A DNA stretch of 5,758 nucleotides from Minisyncoccota bacterium (GTDB taxonomy: Bacteria > Patescibacteriota > Minisyncoccia > Phycocordibacterales > DATDWN01). Location of the stretch: NCBI GenBank assembly GCA_025450615.1, contig JANWHC010000006.1, forward strand, positions 1 to 5,758. The letters run 5' to 3'. Under the pieces are notes generated by a model, which was not told where the DNA came from, did no database searches, and was given only the letters and a program-made list of their open reading frames with translations. The number at the start of each line of letters is the position of its first letter. Within the stretch, counting starts at the first letter, position 1. Of this stretch, positions 1-5,193 are shown in pieces. Both the position numbers and the translations under genes were made by a program.

Positions 1-32
1 AAAGGGCTCGTTGAAGTTATCGCTGAGCCCTT
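1..32 (-). terminator. Intrinsic terminator of the 56-265 gene, cut by the window edge
   Basis: On the minus strand AAGGGCTC (25-32) pairs with GAGCCCTT (2-9), eight pairs around a 15-nt loop, followed by T at position 1, where the window ends. It starts about 23 nt after the TGA stop. The expected T-tract cannot be fully seen. Confidence 0.6.
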
Positions 33-55
33 CTAGAAAAGCGTCATCGCAGTCC

Positions 56-265
56 TCAGTGAATCGCGGTCGAAACTACCGCAGGTTTTTCGCTCTCGAT
101 TAGGTCGTCGAGTTGAGTTTCAGCTATGGCGAGTGAAATCGTACGCAGATGACACTCGCCACCACATGTGCAATTTGAATAAAGAACGCGCACTCCTTGT
201 GCCTCGGCGAGGCCGAACAACACTTTTTTGCAGGTAGGACATGTGTAACCCACTCCGATATTCAT
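56..265 (-). CDS. Small cysteine-rich protein, probable zinc ribbon (69 residues)
   Basis: A 69-residue protein of unknown function with an ATG start behind a good SD. It begins MNIGVGYTCPTCKKVLFG, a CxxC knuckle (C9, C12), and about 20 residues later has NCTCGGECH (C32, C34, C38, H39), giving enough ligands for one zinc site. The pattern CxxCxKxLF...C.C is the general shape of a zinc ribbon or Com-like finger and resembles its neighbour at 347-568, although the two proteins are not close copies. The C-terminal third (TISLAIAETQLDDLIESEK) is probably helical. There is no signal peptide or membrane segment, so a cytoplasmic nucleic-acid or protein partner is possible but unproven. GC is near 50%, well above the core genes. 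Confidence 0.65.
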   Translation of the reverse strand: MNIGVGYTCPTCKKVLFGLAEAQGVRVLYSNCTCGGECHLRTISLAIAETQLDDLIESEKPAVVSTAIH

Positions 266-270
266 TGTGA

Positions 271-276
271 CCTCCC
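271..276 (-). promoter_or_regulatory. Shine-Dalgarno sequence for the 56-265 gene
   Basis: Minus-strand GGGAGG, followed by TCACA and then ATG at 265-263. The five-nucleotide spacing is typical, and it fixes the ATG start. Confidence 0.75.
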
Positions 277-283
277 TTCTTAA

Positions 284-295
284 AGTATAATATCA
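284..295 (-). promoter_or_regulatory. Extended -10 promoter for the 56-265 gene
   Basis: The minus strand carries TGATATTAT, an extended -10 (TG at 294-295, TATTAT at 287-292, 5/6), overlapping an alternative TATACT (284-289, 5/6). The -35 position falls in the preceding terminator and shows no good box. The start site would leave a leader of about 15 nt that contains the SD. Confidence 0.5.
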
Positions 296-300
296 CGAAA

Positions 301-334
301 TTTGAAAGAACCCGACGTAGAGTTACGTCGGGCT
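301..334 (-). terminator. Intrinsic terminator of the 347-568 gene
   Basis: On the minus strand AGCCCGACGTA (324-334) pairs with TACGTCGGGTT (309-319) around a 4-nt loop: eleven pairs including one G-T, GC-rich in the middle, followed by TTCTTTC. It begins 12 nt after the TGA stop. It also lies directly upstream of the next gene's -10 region, separating the two small genes. Confidence 0.75.
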
Positions 335-346
335 CTTCATTTCAAA

Positions 347-568
347 TCACATCACATGAGGAGGGCAATCGGAGGTGTCCGTAGATATTTCGTGATTAGG
401 ATCATCGAGAACGTTGATCAATTCTTCCAGTGAAAAATTCATCCCGTGCCTGCATCTTTCTGGCAACAAATTCACAATGAGCTTACCTTCTTCTCGATAG
501 ACACGAAGCAGTCTTTTGTTACAACCCTCGACTCCGCAACGCACGAAAGCAAATTGATGGTTATCCAC
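347..568 (-). CDS. Small cysteine-containing protein, Com-like zinc-finger pattern (73 residues)
   Basis: A 73-residue protein of unknown function, starting at GTG behind an SD. The N-terminal half reads FVRCGVEGCNKRLLRVYREEG (C11 and C16), then PERCRHGMNF (C39, H41). The layout R-C-x-x-(x-x)-C-N-K-x-L-L ... R-C-x-x resembles the small Com-type zinc finger known from phage Mu, whose founder regulates mom translation by binding mRNA. Here the spacing of the first pair is CxxxxC instead of CxxC, and the second pair would need C39 with H41 or C68, so metal binding is uncertain. The C-terminal half is acidic (SLEELINVLDDPNHEISTD). GC is about 46%, higher than smc. The gene has its own terminator and stands just upstream of another small cysteine-rich gene in the same orientation. 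Zinc binding and any nucleic-acid role are inference. Confidence 0.65.
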   Translation of the reverse strand: MDNHQFAFVRCGVEGCNKRLLRVYREEGKLIVNLLPERCRHGMNFSLEELINVLDDPNHEISTDTSDCPPHVM

Positions 569-572
569 AAAG

Positions 573-577
573 CCCTC
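573..577 (-). promoter_or_regulatory. Shine-Dalgarno sequence supporting the GTG start at 568
   Basis: The minus strand reads GTGAGGGCTTTGTG, with GAGG five nucleotides from the GTG codon (568-566). It supports this start, which also gives the complete first cysteine pair of the protein. Confidence 0.6.
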
Positions 578-603
578 ACTAAGTAGATGGAAACGTCTCT
601 ATT

Positions 604-636
604 TTTATACTAGCAAAATTACTTCGCTGTAGTCAA
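604..636 (-). promoter_or_regulatory. Candidate promoter for the 347-568 gene
   Basis: A TTGACT -35-like box (631-636) lies within the last codons of smc. With 18 bp spacing it meets TAGTAT (607-612; 4/6); a better -10, TATAAA (604-609; 5/6), sits at 21 bp, which is too far for that -35. The leader would be about 30 nt and contain the SD. No terminator lies between smc and this gene, so read-through from smc is also possible. Confidence 0.35.
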
Positions 637-2901
637 AGCCTCATCAAAAGAAACTGAGAGAAGTTTTGAGCCACCACCGTTACCCATAGTCACTCCGTAC
701 AAAACTCCAGCGCGGGACATTGTTTCTCTGTTGTGAGTTATGACAATAAGTTGTGAGCGTGAAGACAAGTTTTCTACCATGTCAGCGTATTTTTTAGAAT
801 TTGCTTCGTCAAGCGCAGCATCTGTTTCATCCAAAATAATAAATGGTGGAGGATTTACCTGTGAAATAGCGAAAAGTAGTGCAATCGAAGTTAAAGCTCT
901 TTCACCACCAGAGAGCATCATGAGGCCTTTTACTTTTTTCTTCGGCAAATTTACTTCTATTTCAATACCGTCGTTGCCTTCGGCCTCACCTGTCATAGAT
1001 TCAACGTCGGGACTATCGAAATCCTCATCATCCAACATTAAATCAGTATCCTTCTTCTTTTTTATAATTGGGTGAGAGACAGAAAGTTTTGCCTCACCAC
1101 CACCAAACATAAGAGCAAAATATTCTTTAAACTGAGTGTTTATTTTTTCTAAACCTGTTTTAAACTCAATAGAAATACGACTATCCAAATCTTTTATGAG
1201 TTCCAGAAGTGATTCTGCGGATTTCTCTAAGTCGGTTAGTTCTTTCGCTAAAAATGCATCGCGATCCGAAACTTCGTTGTATTCTTTTAAAACATCTGCA
1301 CTGCCAACTCCTCCACTGTCTTCTAAACGAATTTTACTTTTTTCAATTTTTCTTCTTCTTTCTTCTTGATTGACCCTCGGTTCATTAAAATCACCTGCCT
1401 GTGCAGGCAGGAAAGAAAGATGGTCGAATTTTAAAATATGCGCACCAAGTAAATGTCCGAGCTCCGCCAACTCTCTTTTATAATCTTCTTTTACCATTTT
1501 TAAAATATTTTCTTCACCATGCAAAGATTCTAAACGACTCCTAACTTCTCCTGACTCTGCCATTACTCGAAAAACTGCTTTTTCAGCATCACGATTTTTA
1601 TCTTTTTCTTTTTCGATAGCTGTTTTTAAAGCATTGTAGGCCTCCGTAAGTTTATGTTCCCTACCTTTGATTTCATCTAGCGAGACTTCGATTTGTTTTT
1701 TAGAAGCTTTAAGATTTTCTATATCGCGATTGGCATCGGTCAAAAGCGACATATCTACTTTATCTTTGTTGTGATCAATGAAATCTGTAAGTAGATATGA
1801 TACCTCATCCAATGTTTTTAAAAGTGCCTCAACATCTCTCGAGATTCTGGCTTTTTTTATTTTCTCTTCTACTTCTGTATACAAAGTTTCTATAGAAACT
1901 AGGCTTACTTGTTTGTGCTCGTAAGAATGGGCAACTTCCATCTGTTTTTTGACAAGTTTGGAAAGGGAATTAAGTTCTCCATCAATACGTCCAAAATCTC
2001 TAAAAAGTCCGTCTTTCTCATCTCTAACTTTGTGTAAGTTGTGTTCTAAAGAAATAAGTTCTTCAGATTTTTCATCTTTATTTTTTGCTGTTTCTAAAAC
2101 ATTTTTTGCCTCTTTCAACTCGTGATCAAGATTCTTTTCTTTCTCTAGAAGTGGGGATTTCAGAGTTTCAATCCTCTTTTCGGTTTGTTTTATGTACTCA
2201 TCTTCGCGACATAAATACTCTAAAGCAAGCTCCGTCAGCTCTTTTTTCATCTCAATAGTTTTTTCTACCTTTTCAACCTGCTTTTTTAGAAATTTTATAT
2301 GCGGAAGTATCTCTCGTCTCAGTGATTCAACTTGGCTAATGTTTTCTTTTGTCTTTAAAAGTTTTTTTTCGCTCTCATTTTTTTTATATTGATACATCTT
2401 GAGGCCTAATGCTTCTTCGATCATGGCCTTCCTTTCTTTAATCGAAGCGTTTAAAATCCGGTCTGCTTCACCTTGTGAAATAATATGATGTCCAGAAGCT
2501 CCAATGTGAGCCGATGCAAGTAACTCAATCACGTCTCGAAGTCGCACTAAGGAGCCGTTTATCATATATTCGTTTACAGAATCTCGATGAACCACACGCT
2601 CGATAATGACCTCCTCATAATCAACTGGTAAAAATTTAGTAGAATTATCAAAAACTACTTTGACTCCCGCGCGATTACCACGAGGTAAATCTCCAGCGCC
2701 GTTAAAAATAAGATCCTCGCCTTTTTTACCTCGTAGACTTTTGATAGATTGTTCACCTAAAACAAAGCGAAAAGCCTCGGCGATGTTGGACTTTCCAGAA
2801 CCGTTTGGACCAACAATGGCTGAAACTTTAGATGTGAAATTGAGTTCGCTTTTTTTAGCGAAAGATTTAAAGCCTGATAACTCTATCGACTTAAGATACA
2901 T
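619..2901 (-). CDS. smc: Short SMC-type chromosome segregation ATPase, apparently without a hinge domain
   Basis: SMC proteins are ABC-type ATPases that dimerise and organise the chromosome. The N-terminal head has the usual start MYLKSIELSGFKSFA, Walker A GPNGSGKS at 31-38, the S-L-R-G R-loop segment at 55-58 and the Q-loop at Q143. The C-terminal head has the signature L-S-G-G-E-R at 663-668, Walker B FIILDE at 687-692, the D-loop DAALDEAN and the switch histidine H723. All ATPase motifs are intact. Total length is 760 residues against about 1150-1200 for ordinary bacterial SMC. The middle (about 165-580) is charged coiled coil with a less regular stretch near 330-395, but no glycine-rich hinge of about 150 residues and no CxxC zinc hook. 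An acidic insert (about 617-645) sits in the C-head before GIEIEV. LPAQAG at 498-503 is encoded by an 18-bp near-palindrome. The stop is TAA. No ScpA or ScpB gene is in the window. Confidence 0.93.
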   Translation of the reverse strand: MYLKSIELSGFKSFAKKSELNFTSKVSAIVGPNGSGKSNIAEAFRFVLGEQSIKSLRGKKGEDLIFNGAGDLPRGNRAGVKVVFDNSTKFLPVDYEEVIIERVVHRDSVNEYMINGSLVRLRDVIELLASAHIGASGHHIISQGEADRILNASIKERKAMIEEALGLKMYQYKKNESEKKLLKTKENISQVESLRREILPHIKFLKKQVEKVEKTIEMKKELTELALEYLCREDEYIKQTEKRIETLKSPLLEKEKNLDHELKEAKNVLETAKNKDEKSEELISLEHNLHKVRDEKDGLFRDFGRIDGELNSLSKLVKKQMEVAHSYEHKQVSLVSIETLYTEVEEKIKKARISRDVEALLKTLDEVSYLLTDFIDHNKDKVDMSLLTDANRDIENLKASKKQIEVSLDEIKGREHKLTEAYNALKTAIEKEKDKNRDAEKAVFRVMAESGEVRSRLESLHGEENILKMVKEDYKRELAELGHLLGAHILKFDHLSFLPAQAGDFNEPRVNQEERRRKIEKSKIRLEDSGGVGSADVLKEYNEVSDRDAFLAKELTDLEKSAESLLELIKDLDSRISIEFKTGLEKINTQFKEYFALMFGGGEAKLSVSHPIIKKKKDTDLMLDDEDFDSPDVESMTGEAEGNDGIEIEVNLPKKKVKGLMMLSGGERALTSIALLFAISQVNPPPFIILDETDAALDEANSKKYADMVENLSSRSQLIVITHNRETMSRAGVLYGVTMGNGGGSKLLSVSFDEALTTAK
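1394..1411. repeat. 18-bp near-palindrome inside smc, encoding LPAQAG in frame
   Basis: CCTGCCTG (1394-1401) and CAGGCAGG (1404-1411) are perfect inverted repeats separated by TG. At 12 of 18 GC it stands out in a very AT-rich stretch of smc. It encodes residues 498-503 (L-P-A-Q-A-G), whose proline and glycine break the coiled-coil pattern just before the second coil resumes. It looks like a small palindromic unit inserted without shifting the frame. Confidence 0.6.
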
Positions 2902-2908
2902 TTATAAA

Positions 2909-2917
2909 ATTATAGCA
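2909..2917 (-). promoter_or_regulatory. Extended -10 promoter for smc, probably giving a leaderless mRNA
   Basis: Minus-strand TGCTATAAT is a perfect extended -10 (TGnTATAAT; TATAAT at 2909-2914). The -35 region falls in the T-tract of the preceding terminator and has no recognisable box. The -10 ends only 7 nt before the smc ATG, so transcription should start at or within a base or two of the start codon. No SD is present. Confidence 0.6.
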
Positions 2918-2932
2918 ATTTTTGAGTAACAG

Positions 2933-2978
2933 AAAAAGCACACTCGAGAAAAGTTGTGTACCTTTTCCGTTGTGTGCT
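2933..2978 (-). terminator. Intrinsic terminator of the 2989-3330 gene
   Basis: On the minus strand AGCACAC (2972-2978) pairs with GTGTGCT (2937-2943). Inside, after a short internal loop, GAAAAG (2962-2967) pairs with CTTTTC (2948-2953) around an 8-nt loop. The stem is followed directly by a run of T (complement of 2933-2937). It begins 10 nt after the TGA stop. Transcription of the cassette should therefore end just before smc. Confidence 0.8.
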
Positions 2979-2988
2979 TGTGTGGCAC

Positions 2989-3330
2989 TCAGAGTACTGA
3001 GTGCAGTGACTCTGGAAGACTGTCGATCTTGCGGATCTGTACCTCCCCCAGATACATGAGAGTGAGATTGATCTCGTCATCCTCATCACCCGTCTGATCA
3101 TCCAGAATGTAATCCGGATCGAAGCAGAAGAGGATGGACTCGTTGGAATTCCTGAGAGTCCACTTGTTGCTCATGGGGGAGGAGGCAAATACGGACTTTA
3201 CCCACACCTCCACCTTGTCTTCGCTTCTGACGATCTTCGAGATCACGCCGCAGGTGTTGCCTCCCTGCTCCGCAAGCTTGGCGAGACGACCGACAAGCTT
3301 GTCGGTCAGTTTCAAAGTGCTGCTTCTCAA
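2989..3330 (-). CDS. Uncharacterised 113-residue protein in a self-contained expression cassette
   Basis: I do not recognise this protein. It starts at TTG, chosen because a perfect-looking SD sits 6 nt upstream. The first 35 residues are basic and probably helical (MRSSTLKLTDKLVGRLAKLA...). The middle looks like alternating strands (VEVWVKSVFASS, KWTLRNS, SILFCFDP). The second half holds a very acidic turn, D-D-Q-T-G-D-E-D-D-E at 77-86, then hydrophobic LTLMYLGEVQI. There is no signal peptide, membrane segment or zinc motif; C27 and C69 are the only cysteines. GC is about 53%, against roughly 30-35% in the adjoining smc and rnc, and the codons differ accordingly. Strong promoter, SD and terminator flank this one gene between rnc and smc, suggesting an independently expressed and possibly acquired gene. 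It is a real gene with high likelihood; its function is unknown. Confidence 0.75.
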   Translation of the reverse strand: MRSSTLKLTDKLVGRLAKLAEQGGNTCGVISKIVRSEDKVEVWVKSVFASSPMSNKWTLRNSNESILFCFDPDYILDDQTGDEDDEINLTLMYLGEVQIRKIDSLPESLHSVL

Positions 3331-3334
3331 AGTA

Positions 3335-3342
3335 CACCTCCT
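3335..3342 (-). promoter_or_regulatory. Shine-Dalgarno sequence that fixes the TTG start at 3330
   Basis: Minus-strand AGGAGGTG is a near-perfect complement to the 16S rRNA tail. Six nucleotides separate AGGAGG from the TTG at 3330-3328. This decides both the start codon and the reading frame, against the overlapping frame whose GTG lies inside the SD itself. Confidence 0.8.
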
Positions 3343-3348
3343 AATACT

Positions 3349-3377
3349 ATTATATCATAGTGTATTAAAAAAGTCAA
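3349..3377 (-). promoter_or_regulatory. Strong sigma-70-type promoter for the 2989-3330 gene
   Basis: On the minus strand a TTGACT -35 box (3372-3377; 5/6) is followed after exactly 17 bp by a perfect TATAAT -10 box (3349-3354), with the extended TG at the right place (TGATATAAT). A second TTGACT overlaps just upstream (3377-3382), giving a TTGACTTGACT tandem. Initiation would fall near 3341-3343, right at the SD, so the leader is only about 12 nt. An imperfect inverted repeat (3342-3367) overlaps the -10 box. This is the best promoter in the window. Confidence 0.75.
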
Positions 3378-3401
3378 GTCAAAATTCTAGTATATAAGTA
3401 A

Positions 3402-4097
3402 CTAACTCCAGCCCTTAACACTTAGAGCTTCTTTAGCAGCGTTTTGTTCGGCTTCTTGTTTTGACTCTCCTGTTCCAGAAGCTACAAGTTCTTTCCCAAT
3501 ATAAACTCCAACAGTAAATTTCTTATCATGATCTGGGCCTGACTCTTTAACTGTTTTATAAGAAGGGGTGACGCTTTCAAATTCCTGAGCTTTTTCCTGA
3601 AATAGACTCTTCGCATCTATAAACATTTTTTTGGAAATAATAGCGTCAATGAGAGGTACAAAGTTTTCCTCAATAAATTTTTTAGCAATATCGTAACCTT
3701 GGTCAATATAAATAGCGCCGATCACTGCCTCTAATGCATTTGCTAAGATATATTGTCGTGCTCTTCCAGTATCTTTGCTCTCCCCTTTTGATAAAAATAG
3801 AAAATCGTTTATCGCTAAGTTTGTGGCAATACCAGCACAAGTGTCAGCGTTTACTAAGGCTGACCTATAAGCAGTAAGTTTACCTTCTGTTTTATCTGGA
3901 TATTTTTGGTAAAGAAAATCTGTGATAACAAGCTCCAAAACTGCGTCGCCTAAAAATTCTAGTCGCTCGTTGTGAGAAAGTCCTGAACTTTTATTTTCGT
4001 TTATATATGAACGATGAACAAAGGCTTGTTGCAGAAGCCCGTCGTCCTTAAATTTTATACCTATATTTTTTTGAAATTTTGCTAAATCTGTTTTCAT
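3402..4097 (-). CDS. rnc: Ribonuclease III
   Basis: RNase III is a double-strand-specific endoribonuclease that matures rRNA and processes structured mRNAs. The 231-residue product has normal family length. The nuclease domain (about 1-155) carries the signature N-E-R-L-E-F-L-G-D at 43-51 and the EGKLTAYRSALVN segment at 71-83. Aligned with the E. coli enzyme by a constant offset of 6, the acidic residues are E44, E47, D51, E71 and E123; the position of E. coli D114 is asparagine (N120). The catalytic E123 is kept, so the enzyme is probably active. A double-stranded RNA-binding domain follows (about 160-228), ending in the typical GTGESKQEAEQNAAKEAL helix. The ATG start gives the full N-terminal helix and has no SD; a weak CACAAT -10-like box ends 7 nt before it. 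The stop is TAG with no terminator hairpin after it. Confidence 0.95.
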   Translation of the reverse strand: MKTDLAKFQKNIGIKFKDDGLLQQAFVHRSYINENKSSGLSHNERLEFLGDAVLELVITDFLYQKYPDKTEGKLTAYRSALVNADTCAGIATNLAINDFLFLSKGESKDTGRARQYILANALEAVIGAIYIDQGYDIAKKFIEENFVPLIDAIISKKMFIDAKSLFQEKAQEFESVTPSYKTVKESGPDHDKKFTVGVYIGKELVASGTGESKQEAEQNAAKEALSVKGWS

Positions 4098-4129
4098 TGT
4101 GTTTATTGTGTATGTCTGAATCTCGTTGA

Positions 4130-4224
4130 CTCATGATTTTTCTGGAATATCTCGGAGCGAGTGTATCGCAAGAGCAAGGAAAAATTTTAGCAAAAATTTA
4201 TTCCGGTTCCAGAAAAGTCATGGG
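4130..4224 (+). repeat. Structured intergenic element, copy A (outer stem plus two inner hairpins)
   Basis: This element fills most of the 140-nt nusB-rnc gap. The outer stem pairs CATGATTTTTCTGGAA (4132-4147) with TTCCAGAAAAGTCATG (4207-4222): 15 Watson-Crick pairs and one G-T on the plus strand, where the minus-strand RNA would have one A-C mismatch. Inside are a GC-rich hairpin (CTC 4151-4153 and GCGA 4157-4160 with TCGC 4166-4169 and GAG 4172-4174) and an AT-rich hairpin of about 11 pairs (GGAA 4178-4181 plus AAATTTT 4182-4188 with AAAATTT 4193-4199 and TTCC 4201-4204). The whole can fold as a three-way junction. The right end of the outer stem lies 15 nt downstream of the nusB stop, and the left end is about 33 nt before the rnc ATG. 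It is related to copy B at 5467-5584 in reverse orientation. Confidence 0.7.
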
Positions 4225-4237
4225 AAGAAAGAGATTC

Positions 4238-5143
4238 TTATTTTTTCTCCTCCTTCTTCAGCAGAGTATTAATGGCCTTTGTGACTAGTGGGAGAATATC
4301 ATTATAAAAGTTAAGGTCAAGAATATCCTTCAACTTAAACCACCGCGCGTCGTCTAGTCCGCCTTTTTGCTCACGAACAATATCTTTAAATTCTGACTCG
4401 GCCAAGTAGTAAACTACGTGTTTTTTTGTCTTGCCTTTTTCTGGATGGTAAGCGATGTATTCGTTCTCTCCAAGTTTTTCTTTGAGAATAACATCTAGCC
4501 CTAGCTCGTCGTGAATACCCTCTATTATTCCAGCCTCAATCTCTTTTCCTGCCTCTATTTTACCCTTTGAAAGTGTCCAACGGCCAAACACGTCGTGAAC
4601 TAAAGCTAAATAAATTTCTTCTCCCTCGCGTGCGTAAACAACTGCTCCACCTAAATTTTCTAAAAGCACTGGGGCACCCTCACCCTTGTTTTTCTTGTCT
4701 TTACTTGTCTCTTCTTTGCCCGGTTCACCTAGTTCCTTGTAAACTGCGCCCAAAACTCCGTTGACGAATTTACTAGAAGTTTCCCCACCAAAAGCTTTGG
4801 AAAGCTCAATAGCTTCGTTGATTGCAACTTTCGGAGGAACTTGTTTTCGATCTGCAAACAAGAGTTCAAAAAGTCCCAAGCGTAAAATGTTTCTATCCAT
4901 TACTGAGATTTTATCAATCGGCCAATCCGGCGCAGCTTTTTCAATAATCAAATCTATGTCTTTTCTTTTCTCAAGTACGCCATTAAGTAGATTTTCCATA
5001 AATGAAAAATCCCCCAAACCGGGAGCAAATTCGTTGGCGTTGCGCATAAAAACTTTTTTCGCATCAATGGGAGATTGCGAATTGAAATCGCACTCGAAGA
5101 GTGTTTGTAGAACTATGGATCTAGAAAGGTGCCGATTTGCCAT
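4238..5143 (-). CDS. nusB: Transcription antitermination factor NusB fused to a C-terminal Nudix-like domain
   Basis: NusB partners with NusE (S10) in the antitermination complex that supports rRNA transcription. Residues 1-137 form a complete NusB domain: RHLSRS at 4-9, the central DRNILRLGLFELL at 83-95, and the conserved NEAIELSKAFGGETSSKFVNG segment at about 109-129. A lysine/glutamate-rich linker (about 138-158) leads to a second domain (about 160-301) resembling Nudix hydrolases of the MutT/Ap4A type, with GRWTLSKGKIEAG at 187-199 followed by a helix. Against the Nudix box GX5EX7REUXEEXGU, the RE pair is E208-G209 and the EE pair is D212-E213. One of the metal-binding glutamates is therefore lost and another is aspartate, so catalysis may be weak or absent. 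Typical NusB is about 130-160 residues; this protein has 301, read from one uninterrupted frame. The ATG start matches the usual NusB N-terminus and lacks an SD. Confidence 0.9.
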   Translation of the reverse strand: MANRHLSRSIVLQTLFECDFNSQSPIDAKKVFMRNANEFAPGLGDFSFMENLLNGVLEKRKDIDLIIEKAAPDWPIDKISVMDRNILRLGLFELLFADRKQVPPKVAINEAIELSKAFGGETSSKFVNGVLGAVYKELGEPGKEETSKDKKNKGEGAPVLLENLGGAVVYAREGEEIYLALVHDVFGRWTLSKGKIEAGKEIEAGIIEGIHDELGLDVILKEKLGENEYIAYHPEKGKTKKHVVYYLAESEFKDIVREQKGGLDDARWFKLKDILDLNFYNDILPLVTKAINTLLKKEEKK

Positions 5144-5153
5144 ACCTGTATAT

Positions 5154-5181
5154 AGTATAGAACATTCACAAAAAGAAACAA
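5154..5181 (-). promoter_or_regulatory. Candidate promoter for nusB, giving a very short leader
   Basis: Minus-strand -10 box TATACT (5154-5159; 5/6 to consensus) lies 16 bp from a weak -35 box TTGTTT (5176-5181; 3/6). The -10 ends 10 nt before the ATG, so initiation at the usual distance would leave a leader of only about 4 nt (AGGT). No SD at a workable distance is present, consistent with leaderless or near-leaderless translation. Confidence 0.4.
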
Positions 5182-5193
5182 TGAAAAAGCTAA

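Noticed and set aside
601..618. Terminator after smc
   Set aside because: The 50 nt between smc and the 347-568 gene hold no stable hairpin with a T-tract, only a promoter-like AT stretch.
740..1369. Open frames on the plus strand across smc (740-1075 and 1136-1369)
   Set aside because: They are antisense to a gene with complete SMC motifs, have serine/phenylalanine-rich content typical of reversed Lys/Glu-rich codons, and have no SD or promoter.
56..3330. TGA read as an amino acid, as in some CPR lineages
   Set aside because: TGA ends three of the small genes, each followed closely by a terminator hairpin, and no in-frame TGA is needed to extend any recognisable protein.
3098..3337. Minus-strand frame overlapping the 113-residue gene, starting at GTG 3337
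   Set aside because: Its start codon lies inside the SD that serves the TTG at 3330, and the product is an arginine/glutamine-rich sequence typical of a shifted frame.
4130..4224. CRISPR repeat or tRNA gene in the nusB-rnc gap
   Set aside because: There is a single inverted-repeat structure with no spaced direct repeats. No T-loop GTTCRANNC motif or CCA end forms a cloverleaf.
4238..5143. NusB-Nudix fusion as a sequencing or assembly join of two genes
   Set aside because: The frame is uninterrupted, has a natural Lys/Glu-rich linker, and codon and GC character do not change across the junction. I keep it as a real fusion.
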